From: JBGOUJ01 sp041477005
GTDB lineage: Bacteria; Acidobacteriota; Terriglobia; Bryobacterales; JACQDG01
NCBI GenBank assembly: GCA_041477005.1
Contig: JBGOUJ010000239.1
Location: 1-10,363 of the forward strand
Reading direction: 5' to 3'
DNA: 10,363 bases
Shown here: piece after piece, positions 1 to 7,000 of the stretch
How the letters are laid out: each line of letters opens with the position of its first letter
Numbering within the stretch: position 1 is the first letter of the stretch
The notes under the pieces: generated by a model
The model's input: only the letters and a program-made list of their open reading frames with translations
Databases searched by the model: none
Told to the model about the DNA's origin: nothing
Translations under genes and position numbers: made by a program

Positions 1-108
1 ACCGCGCAGGCGCTTCGCATCGAGCAACAGCGGCCTGCCGCTGCCGTTCCCGATCCCGCTTCTGTTCCTAGCGGCCATCCAAGACCAGCGTACGGGACAG
101 GCTGTTAA
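1..108 (+). CDS. Possible 3' end of an unidentified gene (partial)
   Basis: Frame 1 is open from the window edge to a TAA at 106-108 and gives 35 residues ending in PAYGTGC. The first dozen codons favour G or C in the third position, as the real genes here do. The tail is rich in Ala, Pro and Gly and matches no domain I recognise. Frame 2 is also open across this stretch, so coding is not certain. If real, the gene runs into the window from the left and ends about 30 bp before the kdpE remnant on the other strand, making the two convergent. Confidence 0.3.
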   Translation, partial: TAQALRIEQQRPAAAVPDPASVPSGHPRPAYGTGC

Positions 109-137
109 GAAGTCGTTAAAAAAGACTTGCGATTTTC

Positions 138-450
138 TTATGCTTTTTCCGGCTCGGCGAAGCGGTACCCGACCCACGGCTCGGTCAGTATGTATTTGGG
201 CTTGGCAGGGTTCGGCTCGAGCTTCTTGCAGAGGTGATTGATGAAGACGCGCAGGTAGTCGGATTCATCGCCGTAATCGGGCCCCCAGACGGCCTGCAGC
301 AGCTCGCGGTGCGGCGCCGGCCGGCCGCCCTGGGAGACCAGATGGGGGAAGCGAAGCAGGCAGGTGCGCCTGCACCGGCCGATCGGCGGCACCGGCCGTC
401 CAGCTCCTTTGGAGACGCGACAATGCCGGGCCGCTTCGAGGCAGCGGGGG
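138..450 (-). pseudogene. Fused remnant of a kdpD-kdpE pair
   Basis: Read on the minus strand, this holds two pieces in the order of the intact operon at 1393-3565. Bases about 450-342 resemble the kinase around residues 333-366. IVASPKELDG matches IVAASLKELEG in one frame, then ADRPVQAHLPASLPP matches ADRPVQVDLPAALPP in another. Alignment shows a one-base insertion near 382-395 and a three-base deletion near 418-420. At 341/342 this joins directly to the last third of the response regulator (its residues 167-230, from LVSQGG to AEPE), which stays in frame to a TAA at 138-140. The remnant lacks the receiver domain, the kinase core and the ATPase domain. One frame is open across the whole region (120 residues, ATG at 498-500), so automatic annotation may call a small winged-helix protein, but its first half is out-of-frame kinase sequence. 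A conserved Arg (203 of the intact regulator) is Cys here. An internal deletion in a duplicated or second kdpDE copy explains it best. Confidence 0.8.
147..341. repeat. Direct repeat copy A (kdpE 3' end)
   Basis: This 195-bp stretch matches 1402-1596 in the same orientation at a constant offset of 1255 bp. I count four mismatches by eye, about 98% identity. Three of the four are synonymous in the kdpE reading frame and one changes Arg to Cys. Similarity falls sharply on both sides: about half the bases match over 131-146, and beyond 341 the sequence changes to kdpD-like DNA. Confidence 0.93.
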
Positions 451-541
451 CGCAAAAAAACTCCAACTGCCCACGCACAGCGTTCGGTGTATACTTCCAA
501 TTACTCGGGAACCCAAAATGGAAATCCCTTTAGGTGGGTCT

Positions 542-561
542 GCCTAATGATGGGGTTAGGC
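542..561 (+). promoter_or_regulatory. Small hairpin just before the J-domain gene
   Basis: GCCTAA (542-547) and TTAGGC (556-561) form a perfect 6-bp inverted repeat around an 8-base loop. It ends four bases before the AGGAGG ribosome binding site at 565-570. It could be a leader stem-loop or an operator, but chance is possible at this size. A weak TATACT at 490-495 is the only promoter-like hexamer upstream and has no convincing -35 partner. Confidence 0.3.
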
Positions 562-575
562 GTTAGGAGGATAGT

Positions 576-1322
576 TTGCAGAGGGTGCCCACGCACTACG
601 ACAATCTGAAGGTGGCGAGGGACGCACCACCTGAGGTCATTCACGCCGCTTACAGGTCGCTGTCTCAGAAGCATCACCCCGACCGCAACCCGGACGATCC
701 GAGCGCGGGGGGGGACATGGCTACGATCAATGCTGCGTACCGAGTTCTGTCGGATCCGGATAAGAGGCGGCAACACGACATATGGATACTGGAAGCTGAG
801 TCCGAACTGAGAGTCAAAACGCCCCCGCGCGCCGAGGCGCCAGCGACTCCTCCCCCGCAACAAGGAGGACACCAGAGCCCGAGTTCCAGTCTCCGACGTT
901 ACTGGTTTGCCTATGCACTCTTGATTCTTTATGGACTTTTTTTCTTAATCTTCGCCATTCGCCCCTTCGAAGACTCTTCTCCGTCGAAAAGCAAGCCATC
1001 GTCAGAAGACCGAGTGGGGTCCGATCTCACGCAAGCAGGCGCCGAGCGCAAAGCGCCCGCCGGTCTGGCGACCCGCCGCCGGGCGCGCAAGCCGGGACCG
1101 ATTCCCCAGGCACTAGCATTTCCCAACCCGAACGACATTCAGATCGGCCTGGACCGGGGTACGCTGCTGGCGACCTTTGGCCAGCCGGCTCTCAAAACGA
1201 CAAGCATTCAACAGAATCGGATCGTGGAAACGTTCCTGTATGTGAGCCGTGATCGCAACAGGGCTACTTCCGTCGTGCTACGCGACGGCGTGGTCATTTC
1301 CGCCAGTACATCGACCTATTGA
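576..1322 (+). CDS. Membrane-anchored J-domain protein
   Basis: A 248-residue protein with an N-terminal DnaJ-type J domain at about residues 6-68. The HPD motif that stimulates Hsp70 ATPase is at 34-36, and helix IV ends in LSDPDKRRQHD. A Pro/Ser-rich linker (about 80-105) leads to one hydrophobic segment at about 109-128 (WFAYALLILYGLFFLIF), then a charged linker and a conserved-looking C-terminal module at about 185-248. That module (IQIGLDRGTLLATFGQPALKT, then an LYVSRDR strand and VVLRDGVVISAS) recalls the small alpha/beta fold of BamE/SmpA proteins; this is inference. The Gly/Phe and zinc-finger regions of true DnaJ are absent, so this is a type III J protein, probably recruiting DnaK to the inner membrane with the C-terminus in the periplasm. 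The start is TTG at 576, with AGGAGG five bases upstream; an in-frame GTG at 585 lies too far from it. It converges with kdpE, whose stop is 70 bp away. Confidence 0.85.
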   Translation: MQRVPTHYDNLKVARDAPPEVIHAAYRSLSQKHHPDRNPDDPSAGGDMATINAAYRVLSDPDKRRQHDIWILEAESELRVKTPPRAEAPATPPPQQGGHQSPSSSLRRYWFAYALLILYGLFFLIFAIRPFEDSSPSKSKPSSEDRVGSDLTQAGAERKAPAGLATRRRARKPGPIPQALAFPNPNDIQIGLDRGTLLATFGQPALKTTSIQQNRIVETFLYVSRDRNRATSVVLRDGVVISASTSTY

Positions 1323-1392
1323 TTCTGGCGACGACAACCGGGATCGCCCACATTCGACCGCTCTGAAGAAGGAAGAAGCCTTTGGGAATTCG

Positions 1393-2091
1393 CTATCGCT
1401 CTTCCGGCTCGGCGAAGCGGTACCCGACCCACGGCTCGGTCAGTATGTATTTGGGCTTGGCAGGGTTGGGCTCGAGCTTCTTGCGGAGGTGATTGATGAA
1501 GACGCGCAGGTAGTCGGATTCATCGCCGTAGTCCGGCCCCCAGACGGCCTGCAGCAGCTCGCGGTGCGGCGCCGGCCGGCCGCCCTGGGAGACCAGGTAG
1601 CGCAGCAGATCGAATTCCTTCGGCGTCAGCCGGACGGTCTTGCCCTTCACCCGAACGCGGCGCATGTCAAAATCGATCTCAAGATCCCGCGACTGGAACG
1701 AATGAGGGCCGCCCTCGGGCGAGGTGGGCGCCCGTCGCAGCGCCGCCCGGATGCGGGCCAGCAGCTCCTGCATGCCGAAGGGCTTGCTCACATAATCGTC
1801 GGCGCCGGCGTCGAGGGCGTCCACTTTGTCCTTCTCTTCATTCCGCACCGTCAAAATGATGATCGGCACGTCGGAGCCGGACCGGAGTTCGCGGCAGGCG
1901 GCAAGGCCCCCCATGCCCGGCATGTTGAGGTCCAGGAGAACCAGGTCGGGCAGGTATTCCCGGAATTTCTCCAGCGCTTCCTCGCCGGAGCGGGCTTCGG
2001 CGATCTGGTAGCCGCTCCCGGTGAGCGTGGTGCGCATCATGCGGCGGATCTGCGGCTGATCGTCGACCACCAGGATTTTTGCCCCGCTCAT
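1393..2091 (-). CDS. kdpE: KdpE-like response regulator (OmpR/PhoB family)
   Basis: A 232-residue DNA-binding response regulator. The receiver domain (about 3-118) has the acidic pair D10/D11, phosphoacceptor D54 in VLLDLNMPG, T81 and K103 (SKPFG). A winged-helix domain follows (about 130-227), with LTPKEFDLLRYL, the recognition-helix region DYLRVFINHLRKKLE and the wing GYRF. It receives phosphate from the kinase encoded just upstream and should bind promoter DNA; in the family the target is the kdpFABC potassium-uptake operon, which is not in this window. The ATG at 2089-2091 is chosen because the receiver fold starts there; an upstream in-frame extension of 41 residues overlaps kdpD and has no family likeness. 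The only Shine-Dalgarno-like GGAG is 13 bases away, so translation probably depends on coupling through the mini-ORF at 2088-2114. Its 3' end is duplicated at 147-341. The symbol rests on family resemblance and on the KdpD-type partner. Confidence 0.9.
   Translation of the reverse strand: MSGAKILVVDDQPQIRRMMRTTLTGSGYQIAEARSGEEALEKFREYLPDLVLLDLNMPGMGGLAACRELRSGSDVPIIILTVRNEEKDKVDALDAGADDYVSKPFGMQELLARIRAALRRAPTSPEGGPHSFQSRDLEIDFDMRRVRVKGKTVRLTPKEFDLLRYLVSQGGRPAPHRELLQAVWGPDYGDESDYLRVFINHLRKKLEPNPAKPKYILTEPWVGYRFAEPEER
1402..1596. repeat. Direct repeat copy B (within intact kdpE)
   Basis: This is the intact-gene partner of the 195-bp repeat at 147-341. It covers codons for about residues 165-230 of the response regulator, i.e. 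most of the winged-helix DNA-binding domain. The J-domain gene lies between the two copies. Both are in the same orientation, so homologous recombination between them could delete the 1255 bp carrying that gene. Confidence 0.93.
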
Positions 2092-2114
2092 TGTGTAATC
2101 TTCGCTCCGCTCAT
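2088..2114 (-). CDS. Eight-codon mini-ORF linking kdpD and kdpE (MSGAKITQ)
   Basis: On the minus strand the kdpD stop reads CGATGA, so an ATG at 2114-2112 overlaps it as ATGA. That ATG opens MSGAKITQ and ends in a TGA at 2090-2088, which itself overlaps the kdpE ATG at 2091-2089, again as ATGA. Its first six codons encode MSGAKI, the same six residues as the kdpE start, and the four base differences between the copies all fall at third codon positions (GGA/GGG, GCG/GCA, AAG/AAA, ATT/ATC). An AAGGGAG Shine-Dalgarno (2125-2131) lies ten bases before the mini-ORF ATG, whereas kdpE itself has only a poor one. It looks like a 23-bp tandem duplication of the original kdpE start. Whether the peptide is made is unknown. 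Confidence 0.6.
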   Translation of the reverse strand: MSGAKITQ

Positions 2115-3565
2115 CGCGCCGGCTCTCCCTTGTAAACGGGCAACGAAAAACTGAACACCGAGCCGCTGCCCGGCTGGCTGGCGACCCAGATCTTGCCGCC
2201 GTGCGCCTCCACAATGCCCTTGGCGATCGACAGTCCCAGGCCCATGCCCTCCACCTCGTAGCGCGACTCCCGCCCGCGGTAGAACTTGTCGAAGATGCCG
2301 GATTGCTCCTGCTCGTCGATGCCCCGGCCCCGGTCGGCCACGCTGACCACGATTCTGTCGTTCTTCAGTTGGGCGGAGATCGAGACCGGCGAACCCGGCG
2401 GCGAGTATTTTACCGCGTTGTCCAAAAGCTGTTTGACCGCCTGCTGGATGAACTCGAAATTCACGTCGGCGGGGGGCAGCGCAGCCGGCAGGTCGACCTG
2501 CACCGGCCGGTCCGCCAGCGGGCCTTCGAGTTCCTTCAAAGACGCAGCAACAATGTCGGCCACGGCGTGCGGCCGCCGCTCGGGGTGCAGTTTGCCGGCC
2601 TCGATGCGGGCCATGGCCACCACCTCCGCCACCAGGCTGTTCAGACGATCGGCCTCTTCGTTGGCCAAGGCGAGCAATTCCTCTTCTTCGGCATCGCGCT
2701 TCTTGGCCATCAGGTGGGTCACGGCCCCTTTGATGGAGGTCAGGGGAGTCTTCAGATCGTGGGCCAGGGCGTCGAGCAAGGCCGATTTCAGCGCTTCGCT
2801 CTGGCGCGCGGCTTCCAGGCGGCTGGCTTCCTCGACGGACCGCGCCCTCTCGATCCCGATCGCGACCAGGTAGGCCACCGCCTGCAGCGCGGCCTTCGAG
2901 AGGGTGCAACCGGAGAATCCGAGGCTTCCCATCGCCTGACCGCCCAGGCGCACGGGGGCCACGGCGGTCCCCTTCTCCGCATCCACGATGGCCTCGCTTT
3001 GATCCACGGCCGCCCGAAGCCGCTCATCGGAAATCGGGAAAGGCTCCGGCCCGGAGCGGAAGAACTCGTTCTCGGCCTTGCTGAAAAAGACCGCCGCCGC
3101 AATCCCGAAGGTGTGTAGGATCTGGTTTACGGTCTCCCGCGCCGTTGTTCGAACTCCGCCGCTGAGCAGCAGGGCCTGGCCCAGCGCATAGAGCTTTTCC
3201 ACCTCCTGCCGGCGCTCTTCCGCCTCGGCGGCCCGGCGCCTGGCTCTGGCCGAGAGCTGGCTGGCCGTCATGGCGGTCACCAGGAAGGCAACGAGCGCCA
3301 CCCAGTTCTGCGGGTCGGCAATGGTGAAGGTCTCGACCGGAGGCAGAAAGAAATAGTTGAAGCCAAGGACCGCCACCAGCGAGGCCACAATGGCTTCGAG
3401 CAACCCCCAGCCGGTCGCGATGGCCAAGATCGCGAGCAGCAGGCTCAGCGCGACCGTGGTGGCGTTTACGGCCACCACCCAGTGGTAGAAGAACAGAATC
3501 GCGCCGGCCATCGCGGCGGAGGCAGTGATGCGGGCTGTGCGTTGGATCACCGATTGAGGAATCAA
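2111..3565 (-). CDS. kdpD: KdpD-like sensor histidine kinase without the N-terminal KdpD/Usp part
   Basis: A 484-residue inner-membrane sensor kinase. The N-terminus (about 12-105) carries closely packed hydrophobic helices of the KdpD DUF4118 type, with the hallmark FNYFFLPPVETFTIADPQNW at 69-88. A basic helix follows (105-125), then a GAF-like region (about 130-240). The HisKA domain has the phosphorylated His269 in ALAHDLKTPLTSIKGA. The ATPase domain has the N box at N383 (DNAVKYS), DRGRG at 411-415, the F box FDKFYRG and GMGLGLSIAKG at 440-450. All catalytic motifs look intact. E. coli KdpD is about 890 residues and begins with a KdpD/Usp cytoplasmic region of nearly 400 residues; that part is absent and no gene for it lies upstream. 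The start is TTG at 3565, with AAGGTAGGA upstream; no ATG fits. The stop overlaps the mini-ORF that leads into kdpE, so the pair is one operon. A piece of a diverged copy survives at 342-450. Confidence 0.9.
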   Translation of the reverse strand: MIPQSVIQRTARITASAAMAGAILFFYHWVVAVNATTVALSLLLAILAIATGWGLLEAIVASLVAVLGFNYFFLPPVETFTIADPQNWVALVAFLVTAMTASQLSARARRRAAEAEERRQEVEKLYALGQALLLSGGVRTTARETVNQILHTFGIAAAVFFSKAENEFFRSGPEPFPISDERLRAAVDQSEAIVDAEKGTAVAPVRLGGQAMGSLGFSGCTLSKAALQAVAYLVAIGIERARSVEEASRLEAARQSEALKSALLDALAHDLKTPLTSIKGAVTHLMAKKRDAEEEELLALANEEADRLNSLVAEVVAMARIEAGKLHPERRPHAVADIVAASLKELEGPLADRPVQVDLPAALPPADVNFEFIQQAVKQLLDNAVKYSPPGSPVSISAQLKNDRIVVSVADRGRGIDEQEQSGIFDKFYRGRESRYEVEGMGLGLSIAKGIVEAHGGKIWVASQPGSGSVFSFSLPVYKGEPAR

Positions 3566-3620
3566 TGCAATATGATCCTACCTTAGCCGTGGCGGAACAA
3601 GCCGAGCCGCCGGAACCCGG

Positions 3621-3756
3621 GCGCCTCTGCGCGCTCTCCTTCGCCGCGTACTGGAAGTTGTAGAAGATATCGATCAGCTTTGCCTCGCCGCAGCAGGAAC
3701 GTCCCGCTCCGGCGGTGATCCCTCCTTGAACTCGGCCAACCAGAAACTTCGCTGAG
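3621..3756 (-). pseudogene. Possible decayed coding sequence upstream of kdpD
   Basis: Two adjoining minus-strand frames show protein-like composition and GC-rich third positions. Bases 3756-3674 give AQRSFWLAEFKEGSPPERD and end at a TGA. The frame offset by one base then gives KLIDIFYNFQYAAKESAQRR over 3680-3621. A one-base indel near 3680 would join them into a single chain. I do not recognise the family. It may be the 3' end of a gene that once preceded kdpD, or chance in GC-rich DNA. It has no start codon with a ribosome binding site. Confidence 0.25.
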
Positions 3757-3881
3757 CCCAGCATGTTACAGACTCGAGCGGGCAGTCGCGCCGCCGCGCC
3801 ACTCGTCTCGAGCGCAGCCAAGTGGCACTTTGGTACTGCCAGTCCTTTTCTCTGACCAGTCTAGGCCCCGGGAGAGGCGAA

Positions 3882-3903
3882 TGCTACACACACGCTACAC
3901 ACG
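3882..3903. promoter_or_regulatory. Tandem 11-bp direct repeat, candidate response-regulator site
   Basis: TGCTACACACA (3882-3892) is followed at once by CGCTACACACG (3893-3903), with nine of eleven positions identical. OmpR/PhoB-family regulators commonly bind two direct half-sites spaced 11 bp apart, one helical turn. The site lies about 127 bp before the secreted propeller gene and about 317 bp before kdpD, so the former is the likelier target. The link to KdpE is inference from spacing and neighbourhood only. Confidence 0.35.
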
Positions 3904-4029
3904 AGAACTACCCGCTCGTGCTTTTTCCGAAGATCAGACGCACGAAAGAGCATTGACCCCTTTTCAAAAGATGATTTTCGGCTTAGCATGGTTGTTCCGC
4001 TGAAACCCCCGGCGCCCCAGGAGTGGCTC

Positions 4030-7000
4030 GTGAAAATGCGACGACTGATTTTTGCACTGTTGGCGGCGGTTGCGGCTTTGCCTGCCGCGACGTTCGGCAC
4101 GCTGTACCCCCTGCCGGCGGAGCTGAGCGACCTGGTGCTCGATGAAGGCCGTTCCGTACTTTACCTGTCCAACTTCACGGCTGGGCGCATCGAGGTCTTC
4201 TCCAGCGCCACACGAAGCTTCCAGGCTCCCATCCAGTTGGGGATCAATCCATCCTCCGTCGCCTTGTCGCCGGACGGGCAGTTCTTGTTGATCCTCAATT
4301 TCGGCTCGCCTTCGCTGTTTCTGTTGAATCTGCAGACCCGGGAGCTCCAGACGGTGGCTGTGCCGCCGTCGGCCCTGACCCCCAAAGATCTCAATGCGCC
4401 TCGGGCTGCAGCCTTTGGCGCCGATGGGGCGGCGTACATCATCACCACCAACCAGTTCGTGCGGTACGATCTGGCGACCGGCTCTCTCACCGTTCTCCGG
4501 GAGGGTCCTGTCGTGCTGGGCGTCTTGCCGGTTCCCCAGCCCACCCAACCAGCCGAAATCCTGAACGCCCGGATGGCAGTCTCGCAGGACCGCAACACGA
4601 TTTTCGTGGTGGGATCGGTTGGCCAGAACGCCTACTTCGCCTTCTACTATTCGGTTCCAGACAAGAAGTTCACGGACCGCTGCGCCTCGCTGGTTAGCTC
4701 TCCGGTTCGTTTCGCGTCGATGGCGCCGGACGGCAGCCGGGCGATGGGCGGCGCGGTTCTGCTTGACCGGCAAGTGCGCGTGCTGGCCGATTTCACGCCT
4801 ACCGGAGCGCTGCCCATCAAGACGGGGCCGCCGCCCAACACGACGATTCCCACTCCCCCGCCACCCAGCCCGGTGACGGTGGTCGGCGCCACTGAGTTCA
4901 GCCGCGACGGGCGAACCGTTTATCTCAGCCTGTTGGATCCCACCGACGCGACCGCCGCCCCGCTGCTCTACGTGCTCGATTCCGACAATCTGACCGTTCG
5001 ACAGCGCATCTTAATTCCAGATCAACTAACCGGGAAGATGGTTTCGGATTCCAGCGGCTCGCGGCTCTATGCCCTGTCGAGCGGCGGGCTGACCGTTCTT
5101 CCCATCGGGAACCTGGCCTCCGCGCCGATCTTGTCGGCCAGCACCGATACCCTCGCCTTCCGGTTCAACGCCTGCAACCAGCGGACAGCGACGGCCGGCT
5201 TCGACGTGTTGCATCAGGGGCCGAGCGGCATCCCGTTCAGCATCTCCAGCGACATGCCCGGGGTGCACCTTTCCGCGAGCGGCGGAACGACTCCGGCGCA
5301 CATCGACGTCACCTTTGACCCCGCGGTCCTGAACAACGTCAAGGGCACGACGAGCGGGTTGATCCGCATCACCGCCAATGCGGCCGTAAACGTCTTCGAC
5401 GCGGTCCGGGTTCTGGCCAACTGGCAGGACACCGATCAGCGTGGAACCGTCTTTGTCCAAAGCGGCGTCCTCCGCGATGTGCTGATTGACGAGCCGCGTG
5501 GGCGCTTCTACATCCTGGATTCGGGGCGCAACCGCATCCTGGTCTTCGACCTGAACGACTTCTCTCTGAAGGCGACCGTGCGCACCGGCTACTTTCCCGT
5601 GCAGATGACGCTGACGAGGGATCAGCGGCAGCTTCTGGTGGCGAACGGGCAAAGCGAGACCATCTCGGTCATCAATCTGGACAGCCTCCAGACGGATCAT
5701 CTGGTTTTCTGCCCTTGCAGCTCTTATCCGCGCTCGGTCGCCGTCTCCACCAACGCCACCCTGGCCGTCTCGGCGGTGGATCGCCCCCATCTCGTGCCCA
5801 CCACGGACAAGACGGAGGTGCAACTGATCGTGACGGAGGGAAGAATCGACCGCTTCGACGTCGTGAGCGGCACGTTCATAGAGCCGCCCACGCTCGGCAT
5901 CTTTCAGAACAACATCTCCCCGAAAAGCCTGCTGGCCGCCACGCCCGACGGCTCGGCGATCCTGATCGCCGAAGATACCAGCACCACAGGAGTGGGTGGT
6001 GTGGCCAAGCTCTACCGAGCCGACAGCGACACGTTCGTGGTGGCGCGGGCGATTTCGAGCCAGCCCTTGAAGGGCGGCGCTGCCACTACCGACGCCGGCG
6101 TGTACGACGCCGGAGCGGTGATCCTGGGTCCCTCATTGCTGCCCCTGGGGCAGTTTCAAGACACGCCGAACGAGCACAACGGCCTTGTCTTCCTTGGCTC
6201 CCAGCAGATTGTCCGAACCCTCCGGCCCGCCACCGGCGGCGGGACCGGCCTGGTCTCCCGCGTCGACCCGGTGACGCTGGGCCTCGTTCGCCCGGTACAG
6301 CTCGCCGAAGCGCCCCTGACCCTGCCCGACGATCAGCCCCTGCGGAGGAGCCTGGTGGTCACCGCCGACGGCGGAAAGTTCATCACCCTGTCGATCTCGG
6401 GCTTCGAAGTGATCCCGGGCAACTTCGACTCCTTTGTTCCGCCTCCAGTCATCCAGTCGGTGAAGAACGCAGCCGACTTCAGTGTGCCGGTGGCCCCCGG
6501 CTCGCTGATCTCTATCTTCGGAAACAATCTGGCGTCGCTGTCCACCAGCGCCGGGGTCCTGCCGCTGCCGACTTTCCTTGCCGACACCTGCCTGACCGTG
6601 GATCATGCTCCGGTGCCCTTGCTGTTCCTTTCTCCCGGACAGATCAACGCACAACTGCCCTTCGGGGCCGGCGCCGGCTCGCAGATGGTGCTCTATGCGC
6701 CTGGGGGCGTGAGCGCCTCGTTCTCGGTCTCGGTGTCCGATGCGGCCCCCGCCTTGTATAGCTCCACCTTCGGCGGGCAGGCGCGCGCGGCGATGCCCCT
6801 GGTCTTCCGGTCGTTCAATCAGCAACCGGTCACGGTGTCCAATCCCGTCCATAGCGGAGACGTGCTTTACATGTTCGGCAACGGGTTCGGCCAGGTTTCT
6901 CCCGCGCTGCCTTCCGGCGCGGCAGCTCCGGCGGGCTCGCTGTTCAACACCCTGTTGACCCCCATTGTTACGGTGGGCGGGCATGCCGCCGAAGTGTTGT

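Larger units (their letters stand above)
3566..4029. other. Long intergenic region between divergent kdpD and the secreted propeller gene
   Basis: This 464-bp stretch must carry the promoters for both flanking transcription units. It holds a tandem 11-bp direct repeat (3882-3903), possible decayed coding sequence on the minus strand (3621-3756), and a short inverted repeat, TGGCA at 3823-3827 with TGCCA at 3837-3841. A TTGACC at 3953-3958 could be a -35 element for the plus-strand gene, but no good -10 lies at the right distance. I see no convincing RNA gene or terminator. Confidence 0.5.

Noticed and set aside
110..128. Hairpin AAGTC/GACTT with an A-rich loop after the left-edge gene, as a terminator
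   Set aside because: The stem is only 5 bp and AT-containing, with a weak T-run after it; too poor to call.
1249..2154. 301-residue plus-strand ORF opposite kdpE
   Set aside because: It overlaps the end of the J-domain gene and is antisense to the well-supported regulator.
2201..3118. 305-residue plus-strand ORF opposite kdpD
   Set aside because: The minus strand encodes all histidine-kinase motifs here; the plus-strand frame has no motif and shadow-type composition.
3823..3841. TGGCAC...CTGCC as a sigma-54 promoter
   Set aside because: The GG and GC elements are 12 bases apart instead of 10, so the spacing does not fit.
3953..3981. TTGACC as a confident sigma-70 promoter for the secreted protein
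   Set aside because: No acceptable -10 hexamer lies 16-18 bases downstream; kept only as a remark on the intergenic region.
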